DNA of 12,652 nucleotides, from NCBI GenBank assembly GCA_002406115.1, contig DHNC01000039.1, forward strand, positions 1-12,652, written 5' to 3'. The notes beneath the pieces were generated by a model. The model searched no databases. It had not been told where the DNA came from and saw nothing but the letters and a program-made list of their open reading frames with translations. A program made the position numbers and the translations under genes. This stretch comes from Christensenella sp. UBA4626 (GTDB lineage Bacteria > Bacillota > Clostridia > Christensenellales > UBA1242). Shown here piece by piece: positions 1 to 5,686 of this stretch (its first letter is position 1; each line of letters opens with the position of its first letter).

Positions 1-13
1 CACATAGTAAATA

Positions 14-1522
14 TTAATCGTCACTGTTTAAAATTTCCATTAGTTTTGCATCAATTTCTTTATCTTTTGCAAAGAGTTCTTTTAGTTCAAGTTTAAGCTT
101 TTTGATTTCTGCTTCAACTTGTTCTGGTGTCATTTCGTTAGAGTTGTCAATACCTACATATCTGCCAGGAACAAGTGAATAGTCAGCTTCTCTAATTTCT
201 TCAATGGTTGCTGATTTACAGAAACCTTTAATATCTTCATAATTTTCATTTTTCAACCAATTATGATAGGTATCTGCAATTTTGTGAATTTCTTCATCTG
301 TAAGAACTCTTGTTTTCCTATCAATCATTTCACCCATTTGGCGAGCATCTATGAAAAGAGTTCTGCCTTTATTTGCTTTATTCTTTCTTAAAAACCAAGC
401 ACATACTGGAATGGCAACAGTCGAGAATAATTGAGTTGGGAGAGTGACTATTGCGTCAACAATGCCATCTTCAAGCATTGCTTTTCTTATCGCATATTCT
501 TCTTTGCCTGATGTTGATAATGAACCATTTGCAAGTAAGAAACCAGCAACGCCATTTGGTGAAAGTTTGGAAATAATATGTTGTATCCATGCATAGTTAG
601 CATTGCCTGCAGGAGGTGTTCCATATATCCATCTAGGATCATTTAACAATTTTGGTTGTCCATAATCACTTATATTAAATGGTGGATTTGCCAAAATATA
701 ATCAGCTCTAAGTGTTGGATGTTTGTCATCATGAAATGTATCTGCATTTGAAGAGCCAAGATTTGCATCAATACCACGAATTGCCAAGTTCATTTTTGCA
801 AGACGCCATGTATTGGCTTCTTTTTCTTGTCCATATATTGAAATTGCATCAATATTTCCTTGATGCTCTTGAACAAATTTTGCAGAGTGAACAAACATAC
901 CACCAGAGCCACATGCAGGATCGTAAACCTTACCTTTAAATGGCTCAATCATATTAACAAGCAATTCAACAATACATCTTGGAGTATAAAATTCTCCACC
1001 TTTTTGCCCTAAACTTTTGAAGAATTCGCCAAGGAAATACTCATATACCTTTCCAAACAAATCACCTTGATATGTTGTTGTGTCAAGTTTATTTGTAAAC
1101 AGATCAACAAGTTCCCCAAGTGCGGATTTATCTATTTCAAGCTTAGAATAGGTTTTTGGTAAAATGTTTTTTAATGATGGATTTTCTTTTTCAATTTCTA
1201 CAAAAGCATCATCGAGAACTTTTCCTATTTCTGGAGATTTTGTAAATGTTGTAATATAACTCCATCTTGCTTTTTCTGGAATCCAGAAAACCAATTCTTC
1301 CTCGTATGCATCACGATCGTTTTCAAAACCGTCACTTTCTTCAATAAGCTGTTTTCTTCTAACTTCAAACCTGTCAGATAGATATTTTAAGAAAACAAGG
1401 CCAAGAACAACATTCATATATTCATAAGGCGCAACACCACCACGAAGTTTGTTTGCAGATGCCCAAAGAACGCTTTCTAAACTTTCTTGTTTTACTTCTT
1501 TTTCTTTCTTTTCTCTTGCCAT
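14..1522 (-). CDS. hsdM: Type I restriction-modification system DNA methyltransferase subunit HsdM
   Basis: This is the modification subunit of a type I restriction system; with HsdS it transfers a methyl group from S-adenosylmethionine to the N6 of adenine in a bipartite target. The 502 residues are full family length. An N-terminal helical HsdM domain spans about residues 10-145. FYTP is at 178-181, the SAM-binding motif DPACGSGG at 201-208 and the catalytic N6-adenine motif NPPF at 279-282. The usual YSLVPGRYVG-like segment is at 448-457, and residues 465-500 are charged and coiled-coil-like, as is typical for contact with HsdS. The ATG start has AAAGGAG five bases upstream. hsdS and hsdR are not in the window; transcription runs leftward, so they probably lie beyond position 1. 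No catalytic residue looks damaged. Family assignment is very secure; the recognition sequence cannot be read from HsdM. Confidence 0.97.
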   Translation of the reverse strand: MAREKKEKEVKQESLESVLWASANKLRGGVAPYEYMNVVLGLVFLKYLSDRFEVRRKQLIEESDGFENDRDAYEEELVFWIPEKARWSYITTFTKSPEIGKVLDDAFVEIEKENPSLKNILPKTYSKLEIDKSALGELVDLFTNKLDTTTYQGDLFGKVYEYFLGEFFKSLGQKGGEFYTPRCIVELLVNMIEPFKGKVYDPACGSGGMFVHSAKFVQEHQGNIDAISIYGQEKEANTWRLAKMNLAIRGIDANLGSSNADTFHDDKHPTLRADYILANPPFNISDYGQPKLLNDPRWIYGTPPAGNANYAWIQHIISKLSPNGVAGFLLANGSLSTSGKEEYAIRKAMLEDGIVDAIVTLPTQLFSTVAIPVCAWFLRKNKANKGRTLFIDARQMGEMIDRKTRVLTDEEIHKIADTYHNWLKNENYEDIKGFCKSATIEEIREADYSLVPGRYVGIDNSNEMTPEQVEAEIKKLKLELKELFAKDKEIDAKLMEILNSDD

Positions 1523-1576
1523 TTTTACTCCTTTAATAACACATAGTTAACATCTATGAGAAGTTTTGATGTATTC

Positions 1577-1605
1577 ATTATAACATAAAAAATCTGTAAA
1601 TTGTA
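1577..1605 (-). promoter_or_regulatory. Probable hsdM promoter (extended -10)
   Basis: On the minus strand a perfect TATAAT (1582-1577) is preceded by TG at 1585-1584, giving an extended -10. A weak TACAAT at 1605-1600 sits 17 bases upstream as a possible -35. The start would be near 1570, leaving a leader of about 48 bases before the hsdM ATG with its AAAGGAG site. Confidence 0.55.
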
Positions 1606-1689
1606 TTTATTTTACAAGATTTTATAAGAAAATTATTATCGCTTAAAAATTGAGTCAAAAAATTATTCTCTCCAGTTAATGCAACAAAA

Positions 1690-1717
1690 TTGTATTTTCT
1701 GGAGCAAATCGTATATT
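1690..1717 (+). promoter_or_regulatory. Possible promoter of the small plus-strand gene cluster
   Basis: TTGTAT (1690-1695) and TATATT (1712-1717) are separated by 16 bases, about 60 bases before the gene at 1781. Both hexamers are imperfect in a very AT-rich stretch, so this is only the best candidate. Confidence 0.3.
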
Positions 1718-1780
1718 CCCCAAAATGACTTGCAAAAGAAACATATTTACGGTAAAACACAAACACCTTGGAGGTGGTCT

Positions 1781-2014
1781 ATGAAAAAGATTGTTAAACT
1801 TGTAAATATGAGTTTCAAAAACTCACAAGAATATTTTAGGCAAACCATTGATATTCAACACATTAAGGCTGATTTCGTTGAAACATTGTCAGCCGAGCAA
1901 AAGCATATCTTTGATGAATTGTTGTCAAGTATATACAAACTTCACAATCTAGATATTGAAGAAAACATAATTCATACCTACAATATCTGCAAAGAGGTTT
2001 TTAAACTAAGATAA
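1781..2014 (+). CDS. Small conserved-looking protein, unknown function
   Basis: The product is 77 residues, helical and charged. I place the start at ATG 1781 because GGAGGTGG lies just before it; an in-frame ATG at 1679 has no ribosome binding site and would add an unlikely N-terminus. The C-terminal 46 residues align without gaps to the C-terminus of the gene at 2388-2630, with about 14 identities including a shared FV, LxI and NICK, so the two are paralogues. The pattern FVETLSAEQKHIFDEL followed by a C-terminal helix is reminiscent of small Firmicutes mobile-element proteins such as DUF6809, but I cannot confirm that. It is first in a run of three small plus-strand genes, 51 bases before the next. 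No catalytic motif, signal peptide or membrane segment is visible. Confidence 0.7.
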   Translation: MKKIVKLVNMSFKNSQEYFRQTIDIQHIKADFVETLSAEQKHIFDELLSSIYKLHNLDIEENIIHTYNICKEVFKLR

Positions 2015-2065
2015 ACTTAAACCTTAGTAGGCTTGTGGTCTATCCGTTTTATTCTAGGAGATAAT

Positions 2066-2467
2066 ATGAAAGCAAGATTTGTTTGTAATGTTTCTAATGC
2101 AAGATTAGCAAGAAACAAGATTGATAAGCGTGATGGTTTTGAAACCAAGTATGTAGTTGAAAGAGTGGTATATTTGGCAAGAGATTCTTTTATATATTTA
2201 AGGGAACATTTGCTAGAAGATAACCCTAATATCGTTGCACATAAACACGAAATGTATATTGATAACAAGGGCTGTTTTCACGTAATTATGTTTTGTTGTT
2301 TACAAAGCGATATTATGCTTTTAGTTTACAGTGATGGCGAAGATTATGCCAAGTATGTTTCTATAATTTCAAATGGAGGTGAAAAAGTTGAACCACGTTT
2401 TGCAACTAGTAAAAGATACACTAGAAAACGAAAAACTCAGTGCAGAAGAGCAACTGCAACTAACTAA
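2066..2467 (+). CDS. Small hypothetical protein with an out-of-frame C-terminal extension
   Basis: The product is 133 residues. I chose ATG 2066 because AGGAG precedes it by five bases; an in-frame ATG at 2033 lacks a site. The first 103 residues look like a compact alpha/beta domain with alternating hydrophobic strands (for example FHVIMFCCL and IMLLVYSD). They resemble small accessory proteins carried on clostridial integrative elements, possibly DUF6329, though this is from memory and uncertain. From residue 104 the character changes: the last 30 residues are very rich in Arg, Lys and Thr and are encoded entirely by DNA that also holds the ribosome binding site and first 27 codons of the next gene in another frame. 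The tail probably arose by loss of the original stop. There are no enzyme motifs. Confidence 0.7.
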   Translation: MKARFVCNVSNARLARNKIDKRDGFETKYVVERVVYLARDSFIYLREHLLEDNPNIVAHKHEMYIDNKGCFHVIMFCCLQSDIMLLVYSDGEDYAKYVSIISNGGEKVEPRFATSKRYTRKRKTQCRRATATN

Positions 2468-2630
2468 AATTTGCGAATTAGAAGATAATTTCGTAAAAGA
2501 TTTTTCAAAAGAAAAATGGCGAGAGTATTTTAATTTAGACATAGAAAAAGGTCAACTTGTAAACCTACAAATTGACCGTATTGTTGAGATTACTTTTAAC
2601 ATTTGTAAAAAGTTGTTTATGAATTCTTAA
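2388..2630 (+). CDS. Small hypothetical protein, paralogue of the gene at 1781
   Basis: The product is 80 residues if it starts at TTG 2388, which has GGAGGTG (2375-2381) six bases upstream. The in-frame ATG at 2373 overlaps that site and has none of its own, so TTG is preferred. The protein is helical and acidic/basic mixed. Its last 46 residues match the C-terminus of the 1781 product without gaps, sharing NICK near the end. It overlaps the upstream gene by 80 bases in a different frame, and its 3' end overlaps the convergent gene at 2617-2805 by 14 bases. Function is unknown; neighbours suggest accessory or mobile-element cargo. Confidence 0.6.
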   Translation: MNHVLQLVKDTLENEKLSAEEQLQLTKICELEDNFVKDFSKEKWREYFNLDIEKGQLVNLQIDRIVEITFNICKKLFMNS

Positions 2631-2805
2631 TAAAATTGATTAAATTTGGCAAATTTAATTTTACCAGGTTTTTAAACTCCTTTTCAAATCGTTGTTTGTT
2701 TTCTGGAGATAGTCTTGACAAATCGTTGTTAAAATCTTTTGCAGATTTTGTAAATTTTGCAATAAATTCTTGATATTCGCATTCTAACTCTGCTGAATTT
2801 TTCAT
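2617..2805 (-). CDS. Small protein, third gene of the hipBA operon
   Basis: The product is 62 residues, highly charged and predicted mostly helical. ATG 2805 has AAAGGAG lying within the last codons of hipA, and only two bases separate the hipA stop from this start, so the gene should be translated with hipA. I do not recognise a family. It is not a HipS-like domain, because the upstream HipA already carries its own N-terminal domain. A modulator of the toxin-antitoxin pair and an unrelated hitch-hiking gene are both possible. The 3' end overlaps the convergent gene by 14 bases. The good ribosome binding site and tight spacing support expression; function is open. Confidence 0.6.
   Translation of the reverse strand: MKNSAELECEYQEFIAKFTKSAKDFNNDLSRLSPENKQRFEKEFKNLVKLNLPNLINFIKNS
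2631..2663. terminator. AT-only stem-loop between convergent genes
   Basis: TAAAATT at 2631-2637 plus AAATTT at 2642-2647 pair with AAATTT (2651-2656) and AATTTTA (2657-2663), leaving a GGC loop and a four-base bulge. It begins right after the TAA of the plus-strand gene but lies inside the 3' end of the minus-strand gene. There is no clean U-tract, so terminator function is doubtful. Confidence 0.3.
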
Positions 2806-2807
2806 TA

Positions 2808-3914
2808 TTATGCTCCTTTTAAAGTATTTTTTATTGTTGCGATTATTTCTTCACATTTCTTTTTGGATAGCCCAAAATCGTGAGCAATTTGCATCAAATC
2901 ACTTTCTGTTGGCTTACCGTTTAAGTTAACACTCATTTCGTGTTCTGGCTTATTTGGTAAGGATGTTATATCGTATGCGGGTGACAATTTGTATCCTTTA
3001 AGATTTTCATCATATAGGAATGAGAAATTTTTGCTATGATCGTCTCTGTTTTTATAGAAGACATTGAAGCACATACGTCTAAAAGCCTCATACATATCAT
3101 TTTCTCTGTCAGCACTTATTTTGCAAATAACTTGAAATAAATGTCCATAATCTAGATTTGGCAATCTATGAGTTGTTTCAAGTAGTGCAGATAATGATAT
3201 CATATGAATTTTTTTGTTTTCTATTCTATCAAATCTTTTTGCTCCAAAGAAGCCACTGCAAATTTTAGAATCAAATAATTTAAACTCATTGACATTTATC
3301 CCACATTTCTTTGCAAGTTGGTTGGCATTAAATTCTTTTTCCCCAATATTTTTAGGGTCTATTTGACAAGGAAATTTTACTATCCATTCTTCATCATTAT
3401 AGGTAATATGTGCTTTTGGTCTTGCACCACCGCTAGATCCACCTAGGTTAAAAATACTATCTAGGTCAACATTTTCAGCATCATCGTTTAGTATTTTTTC
3501 AGCCTCAGTTGCAATTTCATCTAGATTGTAGTTTTCAGTTGCCGTGTCTAAACTTTTATTTGGCTCATATTCTAATGCGCCTAAACCATTCCTGTTTATT
3601 ATAGATAATTTTTGAAGTGGAGAGAGTCTATCAAAGTTGATTCCATATTTGTTTAGCATTCGTCTAACCAAAAGTTCGCCCCAGCCATCTGGTAATGAAT
3701 CCCAAAATACGCCATATAAACCATTGAATGTTGGTTTATCGCTCACATAAATTTTATTTGATAAAGGCAATGAAATTGGCGAAATTGAAAATCCGTTTTT
3801 TAACCATTCATCATCATATTGAAAAGCTATGCTCCCATTTTTTAATTCAGCAAGGTAACCAACAATCTTTCCATTATACTTAACATTTAATTTTTTCACT
3901 TCTTCAATATTCAT
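2808..3914 (-). CDS. hipA: HipA-family serine/threonine kinase toxin
   Basis: This is the toxin kinase of a type II toxin-antitoxin pair; characterised HipA proteins phosphorylate glutamyl-tRNA synthetase and arrest growth, but the target here is unknown. The 368 residues include an N-terminal HipA domain (about 10-115, with the FNGLYGVFWDSLPDGWG signature at 63-79). The Gly/Ser-rich loop GGSSGGARPK is at 158-167, the region that carries the autophosphorylated serine in E. coli HipA. The ATP-binding lysine is probably K180, FDR is at 228-230, the catalytic loop NRDDHSKN at 289-296 (likely base D291) and the metal-binding SPAYDI at 311-316 (D315). All key residues are present, so the kinase should be active. 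It starts one base after the antitoxin stop, with AAGGGAG inside the end of the antitoxin gene, which implies translational coupling. Confidence 0.93.
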   Translation of the reverse strand: MNIEEVKKLNVKYNGKIVGYLAELKNGSIAFQYDDEWLKNGFSISPISLPLSNKIYVSDKPTFNGLYGVFWDSLPDGWGELLVRRMLNKYGINFDRLSPLQKLSIINRNGLGALEYEPNKSLDTATENYNLDEIATEAEKILNDDAENVDLDSIFNLGGSSGGARPKAHITYNDEEWIVKFPCQIDPKNIGEKEFNANQLAKKCGINVNEFKLFDSKICSGFFGAKRFDRIENKKIHMISLSALLETTHRLPNLDYGHLFQVICKISADRENDMYEAFRRMCFNVFYKNRDDHSKNFSFLYDENLKGYKLSPAYDITSLPNKPEHEMSVNLNGKPTESDLMQIAHDFGLSKKKCEEIIATIKNTLKGA

Positions 3915-3915
3915 C

Positions 3916-4200
3916 TTAATACTCCCTTAAGTCTGAAACTTGCTCATTGCCAAAAAGCATGTTAAAATCTGCAAGGGCATTTAATACACTTGCAATCTTC
4001 AAAAGTGAGTTGAAAGATATTTCCCCAGTACTTTCGAATCTTCTAATTGAAGCATAACTTACACCAGATCTTTGCGAAAGTTCTTGTTGTGTAAGTTTTA
4101 GTTCTTTTCGTCTTTCTTTAACTCTTTCTACTATTCCACTTAAAACACCTTGTTCTGTTAGTGTGTGGACAAAATTGTTTAAATCATATTTATTTTTCAT
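3916..4200 (-). CDS. hipB: HipB-like XRE-family antitoxin and autorepressor
   Basis: This 94-residue DNA-binding antitoxin pairs with the HipA kinase encoded one base downstream. The helix-turn-helix covers about residues 33-75: TQQELSQRSGVSYASIRRFE is a typical XRE signature, followed by a helical dimerisation tail. XRE antitoxins of this type bind their own promoter and neutralise HipA. I set the start at ATG 4200. An in-frame ATG at 4209 exists, but the -10 box of the only good promoter ends at 4210, putting the predicted transcript start near 4203 and excluding 4209. Neither ATG has a convincing ribosome binding site, consistent with a leaderless or nearly leaderless message. The operon order (this gene, hipA, small gene) is clear; only the exact start is uncertain. 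Confidence 0.88.
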   Translation of the reverse strand: MKNKYDLNNFVHTLTEQGVLSGIVERVKERRKELKLTQQELSQRSGVSYASIRRFESTGEISFNSLLKIASVLNALADFNMLFGNEQVSDLREY

Positions 4201-4202
4201 AC

Positions 4203-4218
4203 TGCTCATATTTTAGCA
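4203..4218. promoter_or_regulatory. Operator-like dyad 1 over the hipBA -10 and start
   Basis: TGCTCATATTTTAGCA has the form TGCT, eight bases, AGCA. It covers the -10 box and predicted transcription start, and matches the second dyad at 4244-4259 in half-sites and spacing. It is a probable site for the XRE antitoxin. Confidence 0.6.
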
Positions 4219-4238
4219 CTTTTATTTATTATTGTCAA
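4210..4238 (-). promoter_or_regulatory. hipBA operon promoter
   Basis: On the minus strand a perfect TTGACA (4238-4233) is followed after exactly 17 bases by TAAAAT (4215-4210). The expected start is an A near 4203, three bases before the ATG at 4200. Confidence 0.8.
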
Positions 4239-4243
4239 TAAAA

Positions 4244-4259
4244 TGCTAATATATTAGCG
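4244..4259. promoter_or_regulatory. Operator-like dyad 2 upstream of the hipBA -35
   Basis: TGCTAATATATTAGCG contains a perfect 14-base palindrome (4245-4258) and has the same TGCT-N8-AGC layout as dyad 1. The two centres are 41 bases apart, about four helical turns, so two dimers would bind the same face of the DNA around the promoter. Confidence 0.6.
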
Positions 4260-4305
4260 ATTTAATTTTAAAGAAAAATTATAATAGTTGTTAAAATGTT
4301 GAAAA

Positions 4306-4351
4306 TGCACCCAAAACATAAAATCTTGAAAAAGTGCACCATTTGTGCACC
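4306..4351 (+). repeat. Three short GTGCACC-type repeats, possible recombinase arm sites
   Basis: TGCACC at 4306-4311, GTGCACC at 4334-4340 and GTGCACC at 4345-4351 lie in the same orientation in the gene-free stretch 4260-4486, about 140-180 bases before the tRNA scar. Short direct repeats beside an attachment site are typical of arm-type binding sites for tyrosine recombinases. That role is inference. The rest of 4260-4460 shows no gene or stable structure. Confidence 0.35.
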
Positions 4352-4469
4352 GTAGATTTCAAAGGTTCTGTGTTTAGATGGCAAAAGTTGGGCAAGTTAG
4401 TGAGTTTATTACACAATTTTAAGTATAATTTTCACAATAATTGCGATTTTTTGCTGTAACCAACCTAAT

Positions 4470-4481
4470 TCGAACGTTCGA
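4470..4481. repeat. Perfect palindrome TCGAACGTTCGA beside the tRNA scar
   Basis: The 12-base perfect dyad lies six bases before the anticodon loop of the tRNA fragment and is flanked by CCAAC (4460-4464) and GTTGG (4482-4486), which are complementary. It occupies the place of the missing D-arm, so it is not tRNA sequence. It may be a recombinase or regulator site. Confidence 0.45.
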
Positions 4482-4486
4482 GTTGG

Positions 4487-4531
4487 CTCCTAAGCGATAG
4501 GTCGGCAGTTCAAATCTGCCTATTCACACCA
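4487..4531 (+). pseudogene. Displaced 3' half of tRNA-Arg (anticodon CCT)
   Basis: The segment fits the 3' half of a tRNA base for base. Anticodon loop CTCCTAA has anticodon CCT (4489-4491). It is followed by 3' stem GCGAT, five-base variable loop AGGTC, T-stem GGCAG, T-loop TTCAAAT, T-stem CTGCC, acceptor TATTCAC, discriminator A and CCA, 45 bases in all. The five bases before the loop (GTTGG) do not pair with GCGAT, which needs ATCGC. No GTGAATA acceptor strand occurs 76 bases upstream. The tRNA is therefore cut at the anticodon loop, the classic crossover point of many tyrosine integrases. A strong terminator follows, as after a real tRNA. Confidence 0.75.
4513..4531 (+). repeat. 19-base direct repeat (tRNA 3' end), left copy
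   Basis: AATCTGCCTATTCACACCA covers the end of the T-loop, the 3' T-stem, the acceptor strand and CCA. It is identical to 6861-6879 and probably represents an attachment core. Confidence 0.75.
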
Positions 4532-4540
4532 ATCCCACAA

Positions 4541-4566
4541 AAAAGACGCTCAATTAAGCGTCTTTT
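4541..4566 (+). terminator. Rho-independent terminator after the tRNA-Arg scar
   Basis: A ten-base perfect stem, AAAAGACGCT paired with AGCGTCTTTT, has a six-base loop and continues into a T-run. It stands nine bases after the CCA, the usual position behind a tRNA gene, and the flanking A-run could make it work in both directions. Confidence 0.9.
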
Positions 4567-4687
4567 TTTCTGTTATGCTTATTCGGTCCGTTTATTTTTT
4601 TCAATAATCAAAACATGATTTTTTATAATATCAAAAAAATATATTTGCTGAAATTTTTTACAATTACTACCTATTAGAATACAAATA

Positions 4688-4696
4688 TGTTATGAT
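4688..4696 (+). promoter_or_regulatory. Extended -10 promoter of the gene at 4703
   Basis: TGTTATGAT gives TG, one base, then TATGAT (4691-4696). There is no good -35 at 17 bases. The predicted start is 4703, exactly the A of the ATG, implying a leaderless message. Confidence 0.5.
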
Positions 4697-4702
4697 GCTC
4701 AC

Positions 4703-5257
4703 ATGAAAGCAGACGATGAGAAAAATCTCGGCACATTGGTCCATATCTACGATTTCTTAAATGGTGGATATTTTTCTTCTCATCATCAACTTAAATATTA
4801 TAATGAAAAAGCTTATAACTTATATCTCAATAAAGACAATGACGCACTATTGAATTTATATGCGCAAAAAAAAAATACTATCCCAAATTCAATCATCTCT
4901 ACTATTGAAAATTCTCCTGGAATAAGATATTTTTGCTGTGATGGTTGTCATGATGCGAAAATCACTGATGCTTATATTGATGAGGATAGTCTTTCAATTT
5001 CACTCAATCCAGATGGTATGCTTGGTTGTTTAGCTGTTGATAAACCTTTTGTTGTAAAAATCAAAACTAACAGCAATTCTGCCTGCGAAAAATTAGTCGA
5101 TGACGTTAAAATTTTTAATAGCATTTATTGGTTATATTCAGATATTGATTTTAGCAACGGAAATATCTATTTTGAATTGGAGTTGCAGGGATTCACTGAT
5201 ACATCATACGAAAACATCATATATAAATTTAACATTAACGATATCGTTATAAATTAA
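4703..5257 (+). CDS. Hypothetical protein, possibly DUF4085- or immunity-like
   Basis: The product is 184 residues and soluble, with no signal peptide or membrane segment. The first 75 residues are helical and the rest looks beta-rich. A central CCDGCHDAKITDAYIDEDSL segment (about 78-97) is its most distinctive part. An HDA-I pattern followed by short strands recalls small Firmicutes families such as DUF4085 and some toxin-immunity proteins, but the match is from memory and weak. No Shine-Dalgarno site precedes ATG 4703; an extended -10 places the transcript start at that ATG, and no better in-frame start is visible. It is a single gene in the segment between the two tRNA-derived repeats, so it looks like cargo. 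No toxin gene adjoins it. Function is unknown. Confidence 0.75.
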   Translation: MKADDEKNLGTLVHIYDFLNGGYFSSHHQLKYYNEKAYNLYLNKDNDALLNLYAQKKNTIPNSIISTIENSPGIRYFCCDGCHDAKITDAYIDEDSLSISLNPDGMLGCLAVDKPFVVKIKTNSNSACEKLVDDVKIFNSIYWLYSDIDFSNGNIYFELELQGFTDTSYENIIYKFNINDIVIN

Positions 5258-5403
5258 AAAACAAGCCAAAATCTGTAAAAGTGTTACAAAAATTAGGTTA
5301 AAAAAGTGTTTTTTGTTTAATAGAATTTTGATTTTTAAATACGCTAGACCCTTGATTTTACTTGCTTTTCTTTGTTAAATGGAGTGAATATTGCGATCCT
5401 TTC

Positions 5404-5454
5404 TGAGCCTGCTACTAAGTTCTGGTTCCGGGTTTGAATCACGGAAGGCTCACA
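5404..5454 (+). other. tRNA-like structured remnant (acceptor and T-arm)
   Basis: TGAGCCT (5404-5410) pairs perfectly with AGGCTCA (5446-5452). Between them CCGGG, TTTGAAT and CACGG form a T-arm-like hairpin with four of five pairs. A CTACTAA loop-like string lies at 5412-5418, and the 3' end is ACA rather than ACCA. The whole is too short for a tRNA and has no D-arm, so it is either a decayed or rearranged tRNA end or another structured RNA. A terminator follows directly. The preceding stretch 5258-5403 shows no gene or clear signal. Confidence 0.4.
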
Positions 5455-5458
5455 ATCT

Positions 5459-5484
5459 AACCACTATATTTAGTGGTTTTTTTC
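5459..5484 (+). terminator. Rho-independent terminator
   Basis: AACCACTA (5459-5466) and TAGTGGTT (5471-5478) form a perfect eight-base stem with a TATT loop and a T-run. It would end transcription from the gene at 4703 and insulate the metallopeptidase gene. Confidence 0.85.
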
Positions 5485-5648
5485 TTATTCATTGATATCT
5501 GCTTTGTCACAAAACAACAAGATTAAACTAATTTTGCTTTAATTGGTATTACGAAATACGAATGTTAAAATTTCAAAATGCTTATATACTTGGGGAGAGG
5601 TATTGTTAAATTTTTTTAAAAAATTCAGTGCAGAAATGTCAAATATTA

Positions 5649-5657
5649 TGATATAAT
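5649..5657 (+). promoter_or_regulatory. Extended -10 promoter of the metallopeptidase gene
   Basis: TGATATAAT contains a perfect TATAAT (5652-5657) preceded by TG and one base. No good -35 is seen. The start would be near 5664, leaving a leader of about 23 bases that holds GGAG at 5674-5677. Confidence 0.6.
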
Positions 5658-5686
5658 TGCTTCAAATATTAGTGGAGAATGATAAA

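Noticed and set aside
1..5. Possible start codon of hsdS on the minus strand (ATG at 5-3)
   Set aside because: The position fits an hsdM-hsdS operon, but only five bases remain and no ribosome binding site is seen, so nothing can be claimed.
1578..1766. Minus-strand 62-codon open frame upstream of hsdM
   Set aside because: It has no ribosome binding site, overlaps the hsdM promoter and the leader of the small genes, and its product is unlike any domain I know.
5384..5454. A complete tRNA starting with GTGAATA at 5384
   Set aside because: GTGAATA does match the acceptor partner of the tRNA-Arg scars, but the D-arm does not pair and the 3' acceptor here is AAGGCTC, so the fit is chance.
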